A DNA stretch of 5,081 nt from Desulfobacterales bacterium (lineage in GTDB: Bacteria; Desulfobacterota; Desulfobacteria; Desulfobacterales; JAUCGF01), in NCBI GenBank assembly GCA_029940345.1, contig JAOZRC010000172.1:1-5081 (forward strand), given 5' to 3'. The notes below the pieces were generated by a model that was given only the letters and a program-made list of their open reading frames with translations, was not told the origin of the DNA and made no database searches. Positions 1 through 5,081 of the stretch are shown here, piece by piece. The position numbers and the translations under genes were made by a program. Position 1 is the first letter of the stretch; every line of letters begins with the position of its first letter.

Positions 1-30
1 ATAACAGTCAATGATGATTAATGAAAAAAA

Positions 31-224
31 GCCCTGAAAGGGCGAACTTTTAAAGTCCAGGGCATCGCCCTGGGACCGTTATTATGTAACCATCAGCCCT
101 GAAAGGGCGGGCTAGTGTGAAAAGGCAGTAGAAAGATCGCCAGCCCGCCCTTTCAGGGCTGATAATACAATATATCCAGACCCAGTGCGATGCCCTGGGC
201 TTTAGTAGTACGCGCTTTCAGCGC
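31..224. repeat. REP-like palindrome array, two mirror-image units
   Basis: Six short palindromes lie in the order A-B-C, loop, C'-B'-A'. A is GCCCTGAAAGGGC (31-43), a 5-bp stem with a GAA loop. B is CCAGGGC-ATC-GCCCTGG (57-73). C is GCCCTGAAAGGGC again (96-108), extended by GGGCT. C' (142-162) is the exact reverse complement of C. B' (181-200) is an imperfect reverse complement of B. A' is GCGCTTTCAGCGC (212-224), the reverse complement of A with two changes that fall on opposite sides of the same stem pair, so pairing is kept. This matches the general architecture of REP/BIME elements, which in other bacteria are spread by REP-associated tyrosine transposases (RAYT, IS200-like). No transposase is present in the window, so that link is inference. 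Copy number elsewhere in the genome is unknown. Confidence 0.8.
92..163. repeat. Perfect 22-bp inverted repeat at the centre of the REP array
   Basis: The arms at 92-113 and 142-163 are exact reverse complements over 22 bases and are separated by a 28-base AT-rich spacer (114-141). Each arm itself contains the small GCCCTGAAAGGGC palindrome, so two structures are possible: two small hairpins, or one long cruciform or stem-loop. Because the arms are GC-rich, transcription through the region in either direction would give a very stable RNA hairpin. No T-run follows either arm, so it is not a typical intrinsic terminator. Confidence 0.85.
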
Positions 225-309
225 TAACCTCACAGATCAAAATTTTTCTGCCATTTTGGGAATGCACCCGGTCATTGTCAGCATTCCTGTCCATTGATGT
301 TTTGAGGCC

Positions 310-338
310 TTGACCTTTATCCTTATTGTATGTATTCT
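310..338 (+). promoter_or_regulatory. Candidate sigma70-type promoter for the ATPase-nuclease gene
   Basis: TTGACC (310-315) matches the -35 consensus at five of six positions. It is followed after exactly 17 bases by TATTCT (333-338), which matches the -10 consensus at four of six. Transcription would begin near 345, giving a leader of roughly 68 bases before the ATG at 413. The match is moderate and the region is AT-rich, so a chance occurrence is possible. Confidence 0.35.
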
Positions 339-399
339 TTGGCATCCTTCATATTAGCCAAAAAATAGTTTGCACTTTTTAACGTAGAACGATTTTGCA

Positions 400-406
400 A
401 AAGGTG
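400..406 (+). promoter_or_regulatory. Ribosome-binding site that sets the ATG-413 start
   Basis: AAAGGTG lies six bases before the ATG at 413, good spacing and a good match to the Shine-Dalgarno consensus. The longer in-frame option, TTG at 395, and the GTG at 404 are respectively upstream of and inside this site. The site therefore argues that translation begins at 413 and not at either of those. Confidence 0.7.
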
Positions 407-412
407 TTCATA

Positions 413-2152
413 ATGCAATATCCTTTACCGGAACGTATTGGCGATCCTGATCTTTTGGTAGGTCGCGCCAAAGAATTTCGCCTTTTGGAAAAATGGCTGA
501 ACAACATCCCTAAACTGCTGTCCAAATCCAGGGTGATTTTAGCGCGTCGTAAAAGCGGCAAAACCGCTATTGTGCAGCGTATTTTTAACCGTCTTTGGAG
601 TGCTGACGATCTGATTGTCCCCTTTTATTTCAGCATTACTGAAACCAAAAAATGGTTTCCCGAATTTGCCATTGAATATTACTGCGCCTTTGCCTCACAA
701 TATATCTCCTTTTCAGAAAGAGACCCGGCGCCGATTGACAGGCCTTTTACGATGGCGCAAATCCGGGAATACGGTGTGATGAAAGCGGCCGACCTTTTCG
801 TTCATGATGTCGATTCGATGAAAACAGACTTGGAGATGGGCTTTTACGGTCTGATGTGGAAGACTGCTTATACGGCACCCGAACGCTTCGCCAATTTTTA
901 TAAACGACGGGCGCTGGTCATCATTGACGAATTTCAGAATATTACACAATATGTTTACATGGACAGGAAACGTCAGGTCGGACCGGACAAAACACTGGCC
1001 GGCAGTTTTCATGATGTAGTCGAATCCAAGAGCGCACCGATGTTGGTAACCGGTTCGTATGTGGGCTGGTTAATTGAGGTGATCAGTAGATATCTGCAAG
1101 CCGGCCGTCTGAAACGCCAGTTTATGAATCCCTATCTTACTCCGGAGGAAGGGTTGCAGGCGGTGTATAAATACGCCGAGTCCCTGGATGAGCCGATCAC
1201 CAACGAAACCGCTGAACAAATTAATACCCTGTGCATGTCCGATCCGTTTTTCATTTCATGTGTCGTTCAATCTGAATATGAAGATAAAGACTTGACTACG
1301 GAACAAGGCGTTGTCAATACGACTGATTATGAAATTACAGATCCATCTTCTGAAATGTCCATGAACTGGGCCGAATATATCGACCAGACGACTGATCGAA
1401 TCAATGAGCGCTATGCCAAAAACATACTCCTCCATCTGAGCAAGCATGCCGACCGGGATTGGACGCCTTCCGAGCTGAAAGATGAATTGGGATTAGATAT
1501 AAGTGAAATTGAGATACGCAAAAAACTGGAAATAATGGCCAAGGCGGATGTGATCACAAAAGGACGTTCGGATATTGATTTCAGAGGAATTCGGGATGGC
1601 ACAATTTATCTGATTCTCCGCAATCGCTTTGAAAAAGAGATCAGCGGTTTCGCCCCGAAATTTAAAGATGATTTCACCGCCGAACTTGAGCAGCTCAAAA
1701 AACACCGAAATTCCCTGCAAGGACGCTTAAACAACCTGGTAGGCAAATTTGCGGAGTTTCAACTCTTCACCGATTTTCGCACGCGCCAGTGCTTCCCCCT
1801 GTCGGTTTATTTCGACGGCGTTAAAGACTGCACGCAGTTGAATGTAACCGAGGTGCGTATGCGCGATAAATTTCAACGGGCGGATGGCAAAGAGATGGAA
1901 ATTGATGTGCGCGCTGATTCTGCCTGCGGACGCACCGTGTTGGTCGAGGTTAAAAAAACCGGGGAAAAAATCGGTATCGCGCCAACGCGCAAGTTTGTGG
2001 AAAAAGCGGAGGCCTTTGCAAAACGATTCCCCAAAAAGAAAATCCTGCCGGTCTTTCTGTCCGTAGGGGGATTCACCGGTCCTGCCATGCGGTTTTGCCA
2101 AGAACACGGTATCGGCACCGCGGAAAGGATTCATTATTTTCAGAAGGATTAA
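413..2152 (+). CDS. AAA/STAND-type ATPase fused to a PD-(D/E)xK nuclease-like domain
   Basis: This is a 579-residue protein starting at ATG 413. The N-terminal part resembles the archaeal-type ATPase family (Pfam Archaeal ATPase, P-loop STAND/AAA+ relatives). It has an LVGR entry motif (residues 15-18), a Walker A-like ARRKSGKT (44-51), a Walker B ALVIIDEFQN (167-176) with D172/E173, and a sensor-1-like TGSYVGW (213-219). Residues about 330-405 look like a winged-helix region. The C-terminus (about 440-579) fits a PD-(D/E)xK nuclease fold: E448, then EID (D498), then VEVKK with E512 and K514. Many ATPases of this group carry a C-terminal DUF234-type nuclease-like domain, and their cellular role is generally unknown; defence or mobile-element functions have been suggested. 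The first glycine of Walker A is replaced by alanine (A44), although GKT is intact. No signal peptide or membrane segment is visible, so it is probably cytoplasmic. It stands alone and is convergent with the channel gene. The domain call is firm; any specific function is not. Confidence 0.92.
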   Translation: MQYPLPERIGDPDLLVGRAKEFRLLEKWLNNIPKLLSKSRVILARRKSGKTAIVQRIFNRLWSADDLIVPFYFSITETKKWFPEFAIEYYCAFASQYISFSERDPAPIDRPFTMAQIREYGVMKAADLFVHDVDSMKTDLEMGFYGLMWKTAYTAPERFANFYKRRALVIIDEFQNITQYVYMDRKRQVGPDKTLAGSFHDVVESKSAPMLVTGSYVGWLIEVISRYLQAGRLKRQFMNPYLTPEEGLQAVYKYAESLDEPITNETAEQINTLCMSDPFFISCVVQSEYEDKDLTTEQGVVNTTDYEITDPSSEMSMNWAEYIDQTTDRINERYAKNILLHLSKHADRDWTPSELKDELGLDISEIEIRKKLEIMAKADVITKGRSDIDFRGIRDGTIYLILRNRFEKEISGFAPKFKDDFTAELEQLKKHRNSLQGRLNNLVGKFAEFQLFTDFRTRQCFPLSVYFDGVKDCTQLNVTEVRMRDKFQRADGKEMEIDVRADSACGRTVLVEVKKTGEKIGIAPTRKFVEKAEAFAKRFPKKKILPVFLSVGGFTGPAMRFCQEHGIGTAERIHYFQKD

Positions 2153-2205
2153 GGCGCTTCATTCCAGTTTAGCAAAACAACGGACCCGGCAATTTATTTG
2201 AGGAT

Positions 2206-2221
2206 GAAACGTATCCGTTTC
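2206..2221. terminator. Small hairpin after the ATPase-nuclease gene
   Basis: GAAACG (2206-2211) and CGTTTC (2216-2221) form a 6-bp stem with a TATC loop, about 54 bases after the stop codon and directly before the left end of the palindromic element. There is no T-run after it, so its role as a terminator is weak. It may have been the original end of the transcript before the neighbouring element arrived. Confidence 0.25.
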
Positions 2222-2224
2222 TAA

Positions 2225-2384
2225 GAGCCTGTTTAAAAAGTCTTAAATCGGCTGCAAAAGCGTGAGAGCGGTTCTGATTTCCACAAATTTCATGGCAATA
2301 GGCCGGCTATTCCCTTAAAATTTGCGAAAATCAACCCTCGCTCTCACACTTTTTCGCTTCGATCACGACTTTCCAAACAGGCTC
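2225..2384. mobile_element. 160-bp palindromic MITE-like element with TAA target duplication
   Basis: The left end GAGCCTGTTTAAAAAGTC (2225-2242) and the right end GACTTTCCAAACAGGCTC (2367-2384) are inverted repeats matching at 16 of 18 positions. The similarity continues inward with gaps: GTGAGAGCG and TGATTT plus CAAATTT recur in inverse on both sides, so arms of about 66-68 bp pair around a short loop (about 2291-2316). That loop holds a further small palindrome centred on GCCGGC. TAA flanks both ends (2222-2224 and 2385-2387), which is consistent with a 3-bp target duplication of the TNA type known from some IS5-family elements. There is no open reading frame, so it would be non-autonomous. 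The family assignment is inference. Its right boundary coincides with the stop codon of the channel gene. Its hairpin could end transcription from both convergent genes. Confidence 0.75.
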
Positions 2385-4120
2385 TAAGGCAATCCGGATG
2401 CTCCCTTGGAATTATCAGTATCAGCCCTGTGAAGCGTCAATTGCGGGAACGGAATGCCCCAATTGTTCGCCGAGCATGCCTGGATCGTCAATGTTTGGAT
2501 GATGCGCTTAAAGCGATTATAATAAGCGGCGGTTTGTCCTGCGAAATCAGCGATAACCACCAAATTTAAAGATGAATGACCGGCGCTTTGCACTTCTGTT
2601 TTGAGCTGTAACACAACATCACCATACCCTTTTTCAACAAATCCTTGTTTAAGTGCGCCAGTTAATTGAGCTGGTATCTCTTCAGTAATTGCGGATTGAT
2701 GTTTGTAATCAAATCCGAAAACGACTTTGATGCGAAAATCAGCCGAAATATTGTGGGGTGAAAGTCCCAAATAGTCTTGCGTTTGATAGGTTTTGCGGCT
2801 GCCGCCACGCAAAACCAACTGAACCATCTCCGATGTCTGGCTGAACACCTGGCCGCGGGTCTTGTCTGCCAAAATCACCCAATCTCCGATTTTGCTTGGA
2901 AACCAGGGTTCGTCAGGGTGATAATTTCTTGAATTGCTGTTAAAAAGCTCTGTTAAACGAACCCGAATGGTGTCAGGTTCAAGCAGCGGATTTTCCAGCT
3001 TGGAATTCAAACTCAATGACGCCACTTTCCAGGGAACGCCATTGTAAATAATTCGTTCCCCCTCTCTGACCGTCCCCAAATTAAGCATCAGTTGAATTTG
3101 TTTCCAGACCCGGGGCAGTCCCGCTTTGGCGGATAAGGCGATTCCGAACAGGACAATAATCATAAAACTAAGCAACAACCAGTCACCCGTCATATAAAGC
3201 ACCGCCAATGATGCGAACGTTGAACCGACAACTGTAATGATATGGTAAAACACATCTGACAGCCGGATAAAAAAGGTTCGCTCCTTTTTTTGATGTATCG
3301 GGCTGTAGCGATGAATCAAACGATGCCAAATACGCATGATAAAAAATACAACCAGGAACATCACAATGGCTAAAAGAAAGTTACGTCCCCGGCTTTTAAA
3401 AAAGGATTCAAAAATCTGGCGCCCGGATTCCCAAAAAGATTCTTTTTGCTTAAGCAGTTCATCGAGTTGGTATTGATCCACGATCAACTGATCTTCCAAT
3501 TGTGTTTTGTTGTTCAGATAGGTGTCATATAAATTTTCAAGATGCTTGCGTAATACCTTATTGCTGATATTCGACTCTTTCAATAAGTCCTTCAGATGTG
3601 CCAAACCTCTTTCAATCGCATTCATCCGGTTTTGTAAATGTTCGATTTGACGGCGTAAATGTTCGATTTGACGGGGACGCGCGGTCATTCGATTTAATTC
3701 CAGCATGAGCGGTTGGACCAATTTAAGGGCTTCTTCTTCCCATTTGAACGCACGAATTCGCTCCGCATCAAAATTACTAAGATCAACACCGGTGGCTAAG
3801 TCTTCGAAATTATCTTTCAGTCCGGCGAGTTTCAGATTCAATGCATCTATTTGGGAATTGATTGCGGTCTTTTCTTCCGGTGTGGCATATTGGGCGGCCT
3901 GTTTTTTTTGGTGAAGTTTCAGTTCGATATCTTTCCATGACCAAATCAGCGTTTTAAGCGTCGTCGGAATTGAACGGTCATTGGAAACACCTTTGGGCGC
4001 CTCGGTTTCCTTTTGCGCTTCTGTCGTTTGCCCAAAGGTATCATCAACCTGGAAATAAAAGACACAGAAGAACACCGTGGTCACAACCGCAACGCCAAGC
4101 GTTTGGTATATCCGCTTCAT
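2384..4120 (-). CDS. MscS-family mechanosensitive ion channel with long periplasmic coiled coil
   Basis: This 578-residue inner-membrane protein is predicted to open under membrane tension and release solutes on hypo-osmotic shock, as MscS relatives do. Residues 5-24 form a hydrophobic signal peptide or first membrane segment. Residues about 60-240 are charged, helical and coiled-coil-like, probably periplasmic. Membrane segments follow at about 247-265, 291-309 and 313-331. The cytoplasmic part has an EGERIIYNGVPWKV segment (353-366) and then a more typical MscS beta-domain motif, IGDWVILADKTRGQV (411-425). It ends in an alpha/beta region with FGFDY (468-472) and the family-like IPFPQLTLH (556-564). 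The pore helix lacks an obvious classical Gly/Ala-rich pattern, so this is a divergent subfamily. An in-frame TAA lies just upstream of the ATG, which excludes longer starts; no strong Shine-Dalgarno site is visible. The TAG stop overlaps the edge of the palindromic element. It lies downstream of mdh on the same strand, with a 163-bp gap. Confidence 0.88.
   Translation of the reverse strand: MKRIYQTLGVAVVTTVFFCVFYFQVDDTFGQTTEAQKETEAPKGVSNDRSIPTTLKTLIWSWKDIELKLHQKKQAAQYATPEEKTAINSQIDALNLKLAGLKDNFEDLATGVDLSNFDAERIRAFKWEEEALKLVQPLMLELNRMTARPRQIEHLRRQIEHLQNRMNAIERGLAHLKDLLKESNISNKVLRKHLENLYDTYLNNKTQLEDQLIVDQYQLDELLKQKESFWESGRQIFESFFKSRGRNFLLAIVMFLVVFFIMRIWHRLIHRYSPIHQKKERTFFIRLSDVFYHIITVVGSTFASLAVLYMTGDWLLLSFMIIVLFGIALSAKAGLPRVWKQIQLMLNLGTVREGERIIYNGVPWKVASLSLNSKLENPLLEPDTIRVRLTELFNSNSRNYHPDEPWFPSKIGDWVILADKTRGQVFSQTSEMVQLVLRGGSRKTYQTQDYLGLSPHNISADFRIKVVFGFDYKHQSAITEEIPAQLTGALKQGFVEKGYGDVVLQLKTEVQSAGHSSLNLVVIADFAGQTAAYYNRFKRIIQTLTIQACSANNWGIPFPQLTLHRADTDNSKGASGLP
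3634..3675 (-). repeat. Tandem 21-bp duplication inside the channel gene
   Basis: Two adjacent 21-base units (3634-3654 and 3655-3675) are identical except for the last base. They encode RQIEHLR followed by RQIEHLQ (residues 150-163). Seven residues is exactly one coiled-coil heptad, so the duplication lengthens the predicted coiled coil without breaking its register. The near identity at DNA level suggests a recent event. Confidence 0.85.
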
Positions 4121-4200
4121 ATCAGTTTTTCGTATTTACAGTTGTTTAAGATTATTGGCTCTTTTCCCGAGTGGGAGCGAAGGAGATGCATATTGAAGTA

Positions 4201-4271
4201 GTAGGGTGGGTGAAGCGAAACCCACCAAACCAGATAAAACAGTGGGTTCCGCTTCGCTTCACCCACCCTGC
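4201..4271. repeat. Palindromic intergenic repeat between mdh and the channel gene
   Basis: GTAGGGTGGGTGAAGCGAA (4201-4219) and TTCGCTTCACCCACCCTGC (4253-4271) are inverted repeats with one mismatch. AACCCAC and GTGGGTT continue the pairing inward, so nearly the whole segment folds into one hairpin. The right arm carries an extra TTCGC-type unit that would bulge. Repeats of this GGGTGGGT/ACCCACC style are familiar as dispersed intergenic elements in many bacteria. It starts 12 bases after the mdh stop codon, so it could stabilise the mdh message end or reduce read-through into the channel gene. There is no clear T-run on the mdh strand after it, so I do not call an intrinsic terminator. Confidence 0.8.
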
Positions 4272-4283
4272 ATAAGATAATTT

Positions 4284-5081
<798 letters not shown>

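Larger units (their letters stand above)
1..412. other. Non-coding region upstream of the ATPase-nuclease gene
   Basis: I see no convincing gene in this stretch on either strand. Its first 225 bases are dominated by short GC-rich palindromes (described separately) in an AT-rich background. The remaining part, about 226-412, is AT-rich and looks like a promoter/leader region. It contains a 7-bp inverted repeat, GGAATGC (259-265) and GCATTCC (281-287), with a 15-base spacer, a candidate sigma70-type promoter and the ribosome-binding site of the following gene. The inverted repeat could be an operator or a weak hairpin; nothing in the sequence decides this. Confidence 0.75.

Noticed and set aside
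31..224. Possible CRISPR array
   Set aside because: The repeated units are short self-palindromes in mixed orientation with irregular spacing. There are no equal-length direct repeats separated by unique spacers, and no cas genes.
395..412. TTG start at 395 for the ATPase-nuclease gene
   Set aside because: The Shine-Dalgarno site AAAGGTG at 400-406 would lie inside the coding region and is correctly spaced for ATG 413, so the extra six residues are unlikely.
1727..2134. 135-codon open frame on the minus strand inside the ATPase-nuclease gene
   Set aside because: It is fully antisense to the conserved nuclease-like domain, has no recognisable motif, and is best explained as a shadow of the real gene.
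2384..2390. Channel gene truncated by the palindromic element
   Set aside because: Removing the element and one TAA copy restores the same TAG stop at the same codon, so the insertion did not shorten or lengthen the protein.
4201..4271. Intrinsic terminator of mdh
   Set aside because: The hairpin is strong but is not followed by a T-run on the mdh strand, so a classical Rho-independent terminator is not supported.

Overview
The window is about 5.1 kb of chromosomal-looking, Gram-negative DNA of moderate GC, rich in short palindromic repeats. It carries three protein genes. The LDH-like malate dehydrogenase, the MscS-type channel with a long N-terminal coiled coil, and the dispersed palindromes resemble what is seen in Desulfobacterota and some uncultured environmental phyla. 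That placement is an impression from protein style and repeat content, not a marker-based assignment.

Layout. Positions 1-412 are non-coding. They hold a compact array of REP-like hairpins (31-224) arranged as a mirror-image pair around a 22-bp perfect inverted repeat, then a candidate promoter and a clear Shine-Dalgarno site. Positions 413-2152 (+) encode a 579-residue STAND/archaeal-type ATPase fused to a C-terminal PD-(D/E)xK nuclease-like domain. Its Walker A motif is atypical. Positions 2153-2383 separate two convergent genes and are mostly filled by a 160-bp, almost fully palindromic MITE-like element (2225-2384) with 18-bp terminal repeats and a TAA duplication. The element sits exactly at the stop codon of the next gene. 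Positions 2384-4120 (-) encode a 578-residue MscS-family channel with a signal sequence or first membrane segment, a periplasmic coiled coil, three membrane segments and a tandem beta-type cytoplasmic region. Positions 4121-4283 hold another palindromic repeat (4201-4271). Positions 4284-5081 (-) are the C-terminal 265 residues of malate dehydrogenase, whose N-terminus lies beyond the window edge.

No pathway links the three genes. mdh is central carbon metabolism and the channel is an osmotic-stress or envelope function. The ATPase-nuclease is of unknown role and may belong to the accessory genome, given its family and its repeat-rich surroundings. mdh and the channel gene share a strand but are separated by about 160 bp containing a hairpin, so a shared transcript is possible but not shown. 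The main points of interest are the unusual ATPase-nuclease, the structured REP array with a compensatory base-pair change, and the palindromic element placed precisely at a stop codon between convergent genes.
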